A DNA stretch of 64,000 nt from Kiritimatiellales bacterium (GTDB lineage Bacteria > Verrucomicrobiota > Kiritimatiellia > Kiritimatiellales > Pontiellaceae). Both the position numbers and the translations under genes were made by a program. The notes below the pieces were generated by a model. The model ran no database searches and had not been told where the DNA came from. It saw only the letters and a program-made list of their open reading frames with translations. Location of the stretch: positions 62,001 to 126,000 of the forward strand of contig QKAU01000067.1 in NCBI GenBank assembly GCA_003246265.1. Direction: 5' to 3'. Below are positions 52,312 through 59,985 of the stretch, one piece after another; positions within the stretch are counted from its first letter, which is position 1, and every line of letters starts with the position of its first letter.

Positions 52312-53168
52312 CCCCGCCCCCGCCCATCGATTGGCAATGCCGCGGCCGGACCCTCAGGACAGGGAGCCGGACGCTCATCATGGGCATCCTCAACGTGACG
52401 CCCGACTCCTTTTCGGATGGCGGGACATACGCCGATGCGGACGCCGCCGCCGAGATGGCGTTGGAAATGGCGGAGCACGGCGCGGACATCATCGATGTCG
52501 GCGGCGAATCGACGCGCCCCGGCGCGGAGCCGGTTTCCGAAGCGGAGGAGCTCGGGCGCACCCTTCCAGTCATCGAGCGCATCCGGCGCCACTCCGACGT
52601 ACCCATATCCATCGACACCACGAAACCCCGGGTCGCCGCCCTCGCCATGGAGGCCGGGGCGGACATCATCAACGATGTTTCGGCGTTCGAATCCGATCCA
52701 GCCATGGCCGAGACGGCCGCCGAAACCGGGGCCGGCGTCGTCCTGATGCACATGCGGGGGACGCCGCGCACCATGCAGCGGAACCCGGAATACGACGCGG
52801 TTGTGGCGGAGGTGCTAGCCTACCTGGAAGGACGGCTTCGCTTTGCGGTGGCGCACGGCGTCGAAGCCACCCGCATCGCGATCGATCCGGGCATCGGGTT
52901 CGGCAAGCGCCTCGAGCACAACCTGGAGCTTCTGCGCAACCTGCCCGTTCTGGCATCGCTCGGCCGGCCGGTGCTGGTCGGCGCTTCGCGCAAGAGCTTC
53001 ATCGGCACGCTCACGGGGCGCGGCGGTCCGGCCGAGCGGCTGGCGGGCAGCCTGGGTGTTGCAGCCTGGTCGATCCTCGCCGGCGCCCACATTTTGCGGG
53101 TGCACGATGTAATCGACACTTGCGATGTTTGCCGGGTCGTGGATAGACTGCGCAACGGTGAAATGTGA
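52308..53168 (+). CDS. folP: dihydropteroate synthase
   Basis: 286 aa. Condenses 6-hydroxymethyl-dihydropterin pyrophosphate with p-aminobenzoate, the sulfonamide target. Family motifs: MGILNVTPDSFSDGG, DVGGESTRPGAEPVS, SIDTTKPRVA, DIINDVSAF, VLMHMRGTPRTMQ, DPGIGFGKRLEHN and VGASRKSFIG. It is translationally coupled on both sides: ATGA with the PhnP-like gene and TGATG with cdaA. Confidence 0.96.
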   Translation: MTPPPPIDWQCRGRTLRTGSRTLIMGILNVTPDSFSDGGTYADADAAAEMALEMAEHGADIIDVGGESTRPGAEPVSEAEELGRTLPVIERIRRHSDVPISIDTTKPRVAALAMEAGADIINDVSAFESDPAMAETAAETGAGVVLMHMRGTPRTMQRNPEYDAVVAEVLAYLEGRLRFAVAHGVEATRIAIDPGIGFGKRLEHNLELLRNLPVLASLGRPVLVGASRKSFIGTLTGRGGPAERLAGSLGVAAWSILAGAHILRVHDVIDTCDVCRVVDRLRNGEM

Positions 53169-54028
53169 TGCGCTGGAGCGAAGCCTTTGAACTGCCGGAC
53201 GTGCTGGGATGGATCGAAATCCTCATCCTGGCCGCCATGCTCTATGCGGTCTTCCTCCTGTTCAAGGGAACGCGCGGCTCCTCCATCCTTACCGGCCTGA
53301 TCATCCTCTTCGGCGTCCTCTTCGCCATTACCAGCCTGAGCCACCTCGACGTGCTCAACTGGCTGCTCTCGAAACTGACGCTCTACATTTCGCTGGCGGT
53401 GGTCGTCATCTTCCAGCCCGAAATCCGGCGCATGCTCGCCCGCCTCGGCCGACAGCCCTGGCGCAACAACGGGATGGCGGCCCAGCGCAGCCTCGTCGAC
53501 CCGATCCTCCGGGCGGTCAAGATCCTCTCCAAGCGCAAGATCGGCGCGTTGATCGCCATCGAACGCGAGATCGGGATGCGCGCCATCCAGGATACCGGGA
53601 CGCGGCTGAACAGCATGGTCAGCGCCGAACTACTGGCCACCATCTTCTTTCCGCATACCCCGCTGCATGACGGCGGCGTGATCATCTCCGGCGACCGCAT
53701 CTGCGCAGCAGGATGCCTCTTCCCGCTCTCGCAGCGCGAAGAGATCAGCCGCACACTTGGCACGCGGCACCGCGCGGCCATCGGGATTACCGAAGAGACG
53801 GACGCCATCGTGGTGGTGGTTTCGGAGGAGACCGGGGCGATTTCGCTGGCCTACAACGGCAAGCTGCGCCGCGGCCTGGAGCCCGAGCGGCTGCACCGCA
53901 TGCTGGCCTCGCTGCTGCGGCGCGAACGGACCGGGCTTTCCCGCTTCCGGGAGAAGATCGAGACCGGCGAGGCCGACCTGTCCGATACGGTCCTGATGAT
54001 GCACGACGAGGCGCAGAACGATGAATAG
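53168..54028 (+). CDS. cdaA: diadenylate cyclase CdaA
   Basis: 286 aa. Three N-terminal helices (about 15-95) and a DisA_N/DAC domain: LHDGGVIISGDRI (DGA-type motif) and GTRHRAAIGITEETDA (RHR motif), both needed to make c-di-AMP from two ATP. The ATG overlaps the folP stop. It is followed, with an 8-bp overlap, by a CdaR-like regulator, the classical partner of CdaA. Confidence 0.94.
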   Translation: MRWSEAFELPDVLGWIEILILAAMLYAVFLLFKGTRGSSILTGLIILFGVLFAITSLSHLDVLNWLLSKLTLYISLAVVVIFQPEIRRMLARLGRQPWRNNGMAAQRSLVDPILRAVKILSKRKIGALIAIEREIGMRAIQDTGTRLNSMVSAELLATIFFPHTPLHDGGVIISGDRICAAGCLFPLSQREEISRTLGTRHRAAIGITEETDAIVVVVSEETGAISLAYNGKLRRGLEPERLHRMLASLLRRERTGLSRFREKIETGEADLSDTVLMMHDEAQNDE

Positions 54029-54968
54029 GCTGCTCCTTTTTTGGTCCCGGATCCGGCAGGACAAGGCGCTCCTGCTGCTCTGCCTGCTGCTCGCTTTCTT
54101 CGCCTGGCAGGGTATCCGGCGCGACATCGGCTTCGAAGTGACCGTATCGAACATCGCGGTCGACGTGAACGTTCCCGCCGGATGGGCAGTGTGGGAGAAG
54201 TCGGCCGCGCGGGTGAACATCCTTTTCCGCGGTTCGCGCGAGCAGATCCGCTACCTCAACAACGAGCAGTTGCGGGTGGTCATCCCGGTCCCGGCGCCGG
54301 AGCGGGGCAAGGAGATGGTGGTGCGGCTCTCGGAAAAGCTGCTCAAGAATCCCTCGGGCGCCAAGGTGGTCCGCTTCAGCCCATCCGAAATCGTGGTCAA
54401 GCTGGATCAGGAGAGCGAACTGCTGCTTCCGGTCAAGGCCGCGACGGAAGGGGCGCTTCCGGCGGGCCTTGAGGTGGAGCGCGTCATCTGCTCACCGGCC
54501 TCCGTGCGCGTGTCCGGCGCGCGCCAGGTCCTGGAGGCGATGGAAAACATCCCGACCGAGCCGGTCGACCTCAAGAACCGACAGGCCACCTTCAAGGAAA
54601 GCGTGCCCATCGCCCCCCTCATGGCCGGCCGCATGCATGTCGAACCCGACTGGGTGTCGGTCGAGGTGGTCCTCCAGTCCCACAGCCAGTCGCGCATCTT
54701 CCAGGCAATCCCGGTCAGGGTGCTTGCGGCGCCGGGCGAGCGCCGGGGCATCGATGTCCAGCCCCTGACGGTTGACGTCACGGTCCACGGCCAGGAGCAG
54801 CGGATCGAGCAGTTGCTCGCATCGGACCTTTTCGCCTATGTCAACTGCACCGAGCTGGTTGAAAGCACCGGGTACGACCTGCCGGTGGTCGTGAACCTGC
54901 CTGCGGGCCTGCAACTCGTCAAAACCGAACCGTCGATTGTCCGCGTGTTCGTCGGCAACACCCGTTAG
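54021..54968 (+). CDS. cdaR: YbbR-domain CdaA regulator (CdaR)
   Basis: 315 aa. One N-terminal membrane helix (about 15-32, LLLLCLLLAFFAWQGI) and then extracytoplasmic YbbR-type repeats: VNVPAGWAVWEKSAARVNI, ERVICSPASVRVSGARQVL and LTVDVTVHGQEQRI. In Gram-positive bacteria CdaR binds CdaA and controls its activity. Overlap with cdaA supports the same role here. glmM, often the third gene, is absent from this spot. Confidence 0.88.
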   Translation: MNRLLLFWSRIRQDKALLLLCLLLAFFAWQGIRRDIGFEVTVSNIAVDVNVPAGWAVWEKSAARVNILFRGSREQIRYLNNEQLRVVIPVPAPERGKEMVVRLSEKLLKNPSGAKVVRFSPSEIVVKLDQESELLLPVKAATEGALPAGLEVERVICSPASVRVSGARQVLEAMENIPTEPVDLKNRQATFKESVPIAPLMAGRMHVEPDWVSVEVVLQSHSQSRIFQAIPVRVLAAPGERRGIDVQPLTVDVTVHGQEQRIEQLLASDLFAYVNCTELVESTGYDLPVVVNLPAGLQLVKTEPSIVRVFVGNTR

Positions 54969-54977
54969 GAGCCTCTT

Positions 54978-55679
54978 ATGAACGCCTTCCTGCCTCGCTG
55001 CACCGCCTTCTTCGCACTGGCCGTCCTCGCCGCTTCCGGGCAGGAGGAGACGCCTTCGCCCAGCTTGGAAACCCCGGAGGCGACGGGCTTGACGATCGCC
55101 ACGCGCACCCCCGAGGAACGGATCGCGTTCCTGCTCGAGGTGGCCCAGGTGTACTTCAATGAGAAGGACTACTCCTCGGCGATCGGCGCCTACGAGCGCA
55201 TCCTGGAGATCGATCCGGGGCACGAGGAGGCGCGCTACGTGGTGGCGCACGTCTACATCAACGCGAAGCAGTACCCCAAGGCCGAGACGGCGCTGAAGTC
55301 GCTGATCGAGGACGCCCCCGACGACTTCAAGCTGAAGAACAACCTGGCCTGGCTCTATGCCACGGCGGATGATCCTGCGTTCCGGAACGGCAGGAAGGCG
55401 ATCGAACTGGCCCAGGAAGCCATGGTGCTGGCCCCGAACGACCACCACGTGTGGAGCACCCTGGCCGAAGCCTACTATGTCAGCGGCGAATACGAGAAGG
55501 CCAGTCGGGCCGTCCTCCAGATGGCGGCCTTGGCCGCCCGCTACGGAACCGACATCACCGAGGAATCGGTCGGGGAATACAACGAGCAGATCCGCAAGTG
55601 CCAGCGGGCGCTGGAGGCCGACAAGGCCCTTCGTGGCGAATCCGATCCGGCGGCCTCAGTAGGCGAAAAGTCCGAGTAG
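54978..55679 (+). CDS. exported tetratricopeptide-repeat protein
   Basis: 233 aa with a signal peptide (about 1-20). Three or four TPR units follow: VAQVYFNEKDYSSAIGAYER, VAHVYINAKQYPKAETAL, LAWLYATADDPAFRNGRKA and LAEAYYVSGEYEKASRAV, then a charged C-terminal tail. It is a protein-protein interaction scaffold in the periplasm; no partner is evident. It lies 9 bp after cdaR and probably ends that operon. Its last 24 bp overlap the convergent membrane-protein gene. Confidence 0.82.
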   Translation: MNAFLPRCTAFFALAVLAASGQEETPSPSLETPEATGLTIATRTPEERIAFLLEVAQVYFNEKDYSSAIGAYERILEIDPGHEEARYVVAHVYINAKQYPKAETALKSLIEDAPDDFKLKNNLAWLYATADDPAFRNGRKAIELAQEAMVLAPNDHHVWSTLAEAYYVSGEYEKASRAVLQMAALAARYGTDITEESVGEYNEQIRKCQRALEADKALRGESDPAASVGEKSE

Positions 55680-56195
55680 CAGCAGGACGATGCCGAAGGC
55701 GGTCTTCCCCATTGCGGCAGCCTTGAAGAGGGCCGCGTTCTCCAGGAACGGGCGGTAGGACTTGCGGAACCACCACGGCGACAGCAGAAGCACCAGTCCG
55801 TACACGATCCACAGGTAGGCCAGGACGACCACGACCAGGCGCATCGGCGATGGATGCCAGCGCGCGGCCTGGAGGATCGGGACGGCGAGCAGGAGCAGGA
55901 ATCCGCCCAGCGCGCGCGGGGCAAGCAGCTCCTTCATGTAGACCAGGCTGGCCACGAAGACGGCGGGGGCGATGGCGTAGATGTACGGCTTGTAGGCATC
56001 GAGGAAGCCCATGTTCATCGCCAGCGCCTCCTTGGCACCGAGCCAGCAGCACAGGGCCGTCAATATCCAGGCCGGCACCACGCTGCGCGGGAAGAGTTCC
56101 GCAAAGCGCTGGATAAGGATCGGCCGAAGCAGGCCCACCATGCCGCCGATGGTCGACAGCACCCCCAACACAATGGCAATCAATTTCAGTTCCAT
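55656..56195 (-). CDS. unknown five-helix membrane protein
   Basis: 179 aa with about five membrane helices, starting MELKLIAIVLGVLSTIGGMVG and ending FGIVLLLLGLFAY. No family was recognised. It starts 9 bp after the malic enzyme stop and is likely co-transcribed with it; a transport or regulatory link to malate is only a guess. Its 3' end overlaps the TPR gene on the other strand by 24 bp. Confidence 0.7.
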   Translation of the reverse strand: MELKLIAIVLGVLSTIGGMVGLLRPILIQRFAELFPRSVVPAWILTALCCWLGAKEALAMNMGFLDAYKPYIYAIAPAVFVASLVYMKELLAPRALGGFLLLLAVPILQAARWHPSPMRLVVVVLAYLWIVYGLVLLLSPWWFRKSYRPFLENAALFKAAAMGKTAFGIVLLLLGLFAY

Positions 56196-56204
56196 GGCAG
56201 GCTC

Positions 56205-57644
56205 CTACAGGTCCAGGTTGCAAAGGGAGTTGTCGTCGACCGTGGCGCGCGCCAATCCGGTGTCGCGGGCGACGCGCTCGACCTCCTGCGCCACCACCTC
56301 GGCCACCTGGTCGTTGAAGACCGAGGGAATGATGTACTGTTCGCTCAGCTCGCTGTCGGGAACCAGGCGGGCAATCGCGCGCGCCGCAGCCAGCTTCATC
56401 GGCTCGCTGATGTCCGAGGCATTGCTTCTGAGCGCCCCCTTGAAGATTCCGGGAAAGCAGAGCACGTTGTTGATCTGGTTCGGATAGTCCGAGCGGCCGG
56501 TGGCCATGATGCGCGCGTAGGGGCGCGCATGTTCGGGCATGATTTCCGGAACCGGATTGGCCATGGCGAATACGATGGGATCCCTGGCCATGTTCCTGAC
56601 ATCGTCCTGCGAGACGACACCCGGCGCCGAGAGGCCGATGAAGAGATCGGCTCCCCGGATCCCCTCGCCCAGCGGCCTTTTCTCCATTTCCGGGTTGGTC
56701 CGTTCGGCAAAGGCCCGCAGATAGGCCGGATCGCCGGATCGCCCCCGGTAGATGGCCCCGTCGCGATCGTACCCGACGATGTTGCGCGCCCCCGCCTCCA
56801 TCAGGATGTTGGCGCACGCCGTTCCCGCGGCCCCCATGCCGCAGATGACGATCTTCAGCGCCTCGATGCGCTTGTCGACGATCCGGAGCGCATTGTAGAG
56901 CGCAGCCAACAGCACGACGGCGGTGCCATGCTGGTCGTCGTGGAACACTGGAATGTCGAGCTCTTGTTTCAGGCGCTGTTCAATCTCGAAGCAGCGCGGG
57001 GCCGAGATGTCCTCCAGGTTGATGCCGCCGAACGCCGGCGCTACCAGCTTCACGGCGCGGACAATCTCGTCGGGATCCTTCGTGTCGAGACAGAGCGGAA
57101 AGGCGTCTACCCCGCCGAAGTCCTTGAACAGCTGGCACTTCCCCTCCATGACCGGCATGGCCGCCTCCGGCCCGACATCGCCCAGGCCAAGCACGGCACT
57201 TCCATCGGAGACCACCGCCACGGTGTTGCGCTTGATGGTCAGGTTGCGCGCAAGCGCCTTGTTGTCCTTGATGGCCAGGGAGGCGCGGGCCACGCCCGGC
57301 GTGTAGGCGATGGCCAGCACTTCGCGCTTGGCCAGCGAAAGCTTGCATCCGGTTTCAAGCTTCCCGCCAAGATGGTATTTCAGGGTCAGATCCTCGGCCT
57401 TGAGCAGGTAGACGTTGTCGACCTGGGCGAGGGCGTCGACGATTTCGCGCTGGTGTTCCGTACTGCAGGCCTCGATGACCATCTCGCGGATCGACATGGT
57501 GTCGGTCCGCGAAACCATGTCGATGGTATCGATGATCCCCCCGGCGTTCCCGATGGCGGTGCTGATGCGCCCGATCATGCCCGGTTCGCGGGCGATCTGC
57601 ATCCGCACCAATATGCTGTAGCTCGGAGTCGGTTTGGTTCTCAT
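56205..57644 (-). CDS. ACT-domain malic enzyme (malate dehydrogenase, decarboxylating)
   Basis: 479 aa. An N-terminal ACT domain (about 10-85; SILVRMQIAREPGMIGRI) is fused to a bacterial malic enzyme. Catalytic and substrate motifs: AYTPGVARASLAI, GDVGPEAAMPVMEGK, PVFHDDQHGTAVV and the NAD(P) loop VICGMGAAGTACANIL. It makes pyruvate and CO2 from malate with NAD(P)+ reduction. The ACT domain suggests allosteric control by an amino acid or similar ligand. The ATG (MRTKPTPSYS) has a GGACAAGAG-like weak ribosome-binding site. Confidence 0.93.
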   Translation of the reverse strand: MRTKPTPSYSILVRMQIAREPGMIGRISTAIGNAGGIIDTIDMVSRTDTMSIREMVIEACSTEHQREIVDALAQVDNVYLLKAEDLTLKYHLGGKLETGCKLSLAKREVLAIAYTPGVARASLAIKDNKALARNLTIKRNTVAVVSDGSAVLGLGDVGPEAAMPVMEGKCQLFKDFGGVDAFPLCLDTKDPDEIVRAVKLVAPAFGGINLEDISAPRCFEIEQRLKQELDIPVFHDDQHGTAVVLLAALYNALRIVDKRIEALKIVICGMGAAGTACANILMEAGARNIVGYDRDGAIYRGRSGDPAYLRAFAERTNPEMEKRPLGEGIRGADLFIGLSAPGVVSQDDVRNMARDPIVFAMANPVPEIMPEHARPYARIMATGRSDYPNQINNVLCFPGIFKGALRSNASDISEPMKLAAARAIARLVPDSELSEQYIIPSVFNDQVAEVVAQEVERVARDTGLARATVDDNSLCNLDL

Positions 57645-57720
57645 CTCTTGTCCGCCATGCAAAACAGGGGCAGATAGTGCAGGGACGCAAGGGGCAGTTC
57701 AAGCCCTCAGTACCGCGGGA

Positions 57721-57746
57721 AAAGAAAAGCCCCGCGATGGCGGGGC
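57721..57746 (-). terminator. terminator of tRNA-Lys gene
   Basis: On the minus strand GCCCCGC, a 4-base loop and GCGGGGC form a 7-bp stem followed by TTTTCTTT. It lies 9 bp after the tRNA 3' end. Confidence 0.85.
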
Positions 57747-57754
57747 CTTGAAAA

Positions 57755-57830
<76 letters not shown>

Positions 57831-57843
57831 GTAAAGGAGGGGA

Positions 57844-57872
57844 AACATACGGATCGACCCCGCCCCGTGCAA
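57844..57872 (-). promoter_or_regulatory. sigma-70-type promoter of tRNA-Lys
   Basis: On the minus strand TTGCAC and TATGTT are separated by 17 bp; the tRNA 5' end is 13 bases beyond the -10 box, a short leader typical of tRNA genes. Confidence 0.75.
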
Positions 57873-57934
57873 CCTAAAATTGGCATTTTATTGGGGGAGC
57901 CCAATCTCCCAACATCCTGCACCGCGGCCGGTTG

Positions 57935-58180
57935 TCAATGCGCGAAAACCATCTGCTGCACATCGACCCCAGCGATGGCTGATACCGCTGCAATCATCTG
58001 GCAGGTTTCCGGCGTATCCGCCAGCTCGAGCAGGATCAACCCGTTCGAGGGGCAGACATCGTCATGGAGACCCAACCGGGTACGGATATGGGCCCCGTAC
58101 CGGGTGAAGATTTGCTGCACCTGCCCCGCGTGGGCCTCGCGGTCGACGATATGCACCCCGACGATGATATGCTTGTCCAT
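57935..58180 (-). CDS. TM1266-family iron-only hydrogenase system regulator
   Basis: 81 aa ferredoxin-fold/NikR-ACT-like small protein: IIVGVHIVDREAHAGQVQQI, GLHDDVCPSNGLILLEL and VSAIAGVDVQQMVF. The family occurs almost only with [FeFe] hydrogenase genes and is thought to regulate them or their maturation. It lies 10 bp after the hydrogenase catalytic subunit, as the last gene of the operon. The maturases HydE, HydF and HydG are not in the window. Confidence 0.88.
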   Translation of the reverse strand: MDKHIIVGVHIVDREAHAGQVQQIFTRYGAHIRTRLGLHDDVCPSNGLILLELADTPETCQMIAAVSAIAGVDVQQMVFAH

Positions 58181-58190
58181 GACGATCCCC

Positions 58191-59963
58191 CTAGATCCGC
58201 TCCTTCTCGAAATAGTGCGTGTGCAGAAGCTCGTGCGACTTGTGTCCGAGCGGTTTGCCGAGGAACTCGGCATACACCTGGGCCACCTGCGGGTTGTTAT
58301 GCGACTTGCGCAGTTTCTTCCCCTCGTCTTCGGCATAGATCGCGTTGATGCGCGCCTGGCGGACGGCATCGGTGGTGATGCGCGGCTGCCCCCCGCCCCC
58401 GATGCATCCACCAGGGCAGGTCATGACTTCGACGAAGTGGTATTCCGCTTCACCGGCACGAATCTTCTCCACCAGTGCGCGGGCATTGCCCAGCGTATGC
58501 GCGACAGCGACCTTGGCGGTCACGCCTTCCAGGAATCGCCATTCCGGCAACGTGCCCTCGATGGTAATCGCCGCTTCCTTGATGCCTTCGAGCCCCGCGA
58601 CCGGTGTCACATGCAGGTTGTCGAACGGAAGCTCGCGGCCGGTGACCAGCTCGTAGGCGGTCCGCAGCGCGGCTTCCATGACGCCACCCGTATTGGCGAA
58701 GATATCGGCAGCCCCAGACCCTAGGCCGAGCGGGGCATCCATGTCGGAATCCTCGAGGGAGACGAAATCGATTCCCGCTTCCGTAATCATTCGGCCGAGT
58801 TCGCGCGTCGTGAGCACCACGTCGACATCCCAGGTTCCGCTGGAGCGCATTTCAGGACGTACCGCTTCGTACTTCTTTGCCGTGCAGGGCATTACAGACA
58901 CCATGAACATGTCTTCGGGCGATTTTCCCAGCTTCTGGGCGTAGTAGGTCTTCACCAAAGCCCCCATCATTTGCTGGGGCGATTTGCAGGTCGACAGGTT
59001 GGCCAGCATGTCCGGATAGTAGAACTCCATGAACTGGATCCAGCCCGGCGAGCAGCTTGTGAACATGGGCAGGGCCACCGGTTCGCCATCGACCAGCGCC
59101 TTCTTGAGGCGGGTAAGCAATTCGGTCCCCTCCTCCATGATGGTAAGGTCGGCCGAGAAATTGGTGTCGAAGACCGCATCGAATCCCATGCGGCGCAGGG
59201 CCGTGGTCATTTTTCCGGTCACCAACGTGCCGGGCACCATGCCGAAGCATTCGCCCAAGGCGGCGCGGATGGCCGGCGCGGTCTGCACGACGACCGTCTT
59301 TTTCGGATCATCGAGTGCCGCCCAAACCTCGGCGGTCTGGTCGCGCTCGGAAATCGCCCCGACCGGGCAAACAGCGGAACACTGGCCGCACTGCACGCAG
59401 GTGACGGTGTCGAGCCCGCGGCCGAAGGCCGGCCCGATGGTCGTCTTGAATCCTCGGCTCTGCGGGAACAAGGCGGAAACGCTCTGCGTTTGCGTGCAGA
59501 CGGTTACGCATCGCCGGCACGAAACGCACTTGGCGCTGTCGCGAACGAGCGCCGGCGTGCTTTCGTCCTGGGCGCGGTAGGCTTTCGCCCCTTCGTAGCG
59601 CAGTTCGCGGATGCCGAGATCGCGGGCGATGTTCTGCAGCTCGCAGTCCTCGTTGCGGTCGCAGGTCTTGCAGTCGCCTTCGTGCTCGGAAAGGAGCAGT
59701 TCCACCACCACCCGGCGCGCTTCGCGGACGCGACGGTTGCTGGTGTGGATCTTCATCTCTTCCGACACCGGCATGACGCAGGAGGCGACGAGATCCTTGA
59801 TCCCCTCGATTTCAACCAGGCAGACGCGGCATGCGCCGATCGCCTGGATCTTCTCGAGATAGCACAGGGTCGGAATATTGACCCCCGCCCGCCTGCAGGC
59901 TTCGAGGACGGTGGTTCCCTCCTGGACGGCAAATGGTTTCCTGTCGATGGTGATATTGATCAT
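58191..59963 (-). CDS. hndD: [FeFe] hydrogenase catalytic subunit (HndD/HydA-like)
   Basis: 590 aa. N-terminal [2Fe-2S] domain (Cys in TLCYLEKIQAIGACRVC), His-Cys3 [4Fe-4S] site (HEGDCKTCDRNEDC), two ferredoxin-type [4Fe-4S] clusters (CVSCRRCVTVC and CVQCGQCSAVCP), then the H domain: FTSCSPGWI (C304), VMPCTAKKYE (C360) and MTCPGGCIGGGGQP (C516, C520), the four H-cluster ligands. The L1 motif has Ser where most enzymes have the proton-transfer Cys (TSCCP). This size and domain order match the catalytic subunit of multimeric NAD(P)-linked, often electron-bifurcating, hydrogenases. Its partner genes lie immediately upstream. Confidence 0.94.
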   Translation of the reverse strand: MINITIDRKPFAVQEGTTVLEACRRAGVNIPTLCYLEKIQAIGACRVCLVEIEGIKDLVASCVMPVSEEMKIHTSNRRVREARRVVVELLLSEHEGDCKTCDRNEDCELQNIARDLGIRELRYEGAKAYRAQDESTPALVRDSAKCVSCRRCVTVCTQTQSVSALFPQSRGFKTTIGPAFGRGLDTVTCVQCGQCSAVCPVGAISERDQTAEVWAALDDPKKTVVVQTAPAIRAALGECFGMVPGTLVTGKMTTALRRMGFDAVFDTNFSADLTIMEEGTELLTRLKKALVDGEPVALPMFTSCSPGWIQFMEFYYPDMLANLSTCKSPQQMMGALVKTYYAQKLGKSPEDMFMVSVMPCTAKKYEAVRPEMRSSGTWDVDVVLTTRELGRMITEAGIDFVSLEDSDMDAPLGLGSGAADIFANTGGVMEAALRTAYELVTGRELPFDNLHVTPVAGLEGIKEAAITIEGTLPEWRFLEGVTAKVAVAHTLGNARALVEKIRAGEAEYHFVEVMTCPGGCIGGGGQPRITTDAVRQARINAIYAEDEGKKLRKSHNNPQVAQVYAEFLGKPLGHKSHELLHTHYFEKERI

Positions 59964-59985
59964 GTTCAATCCTCGTATGCTTCCC

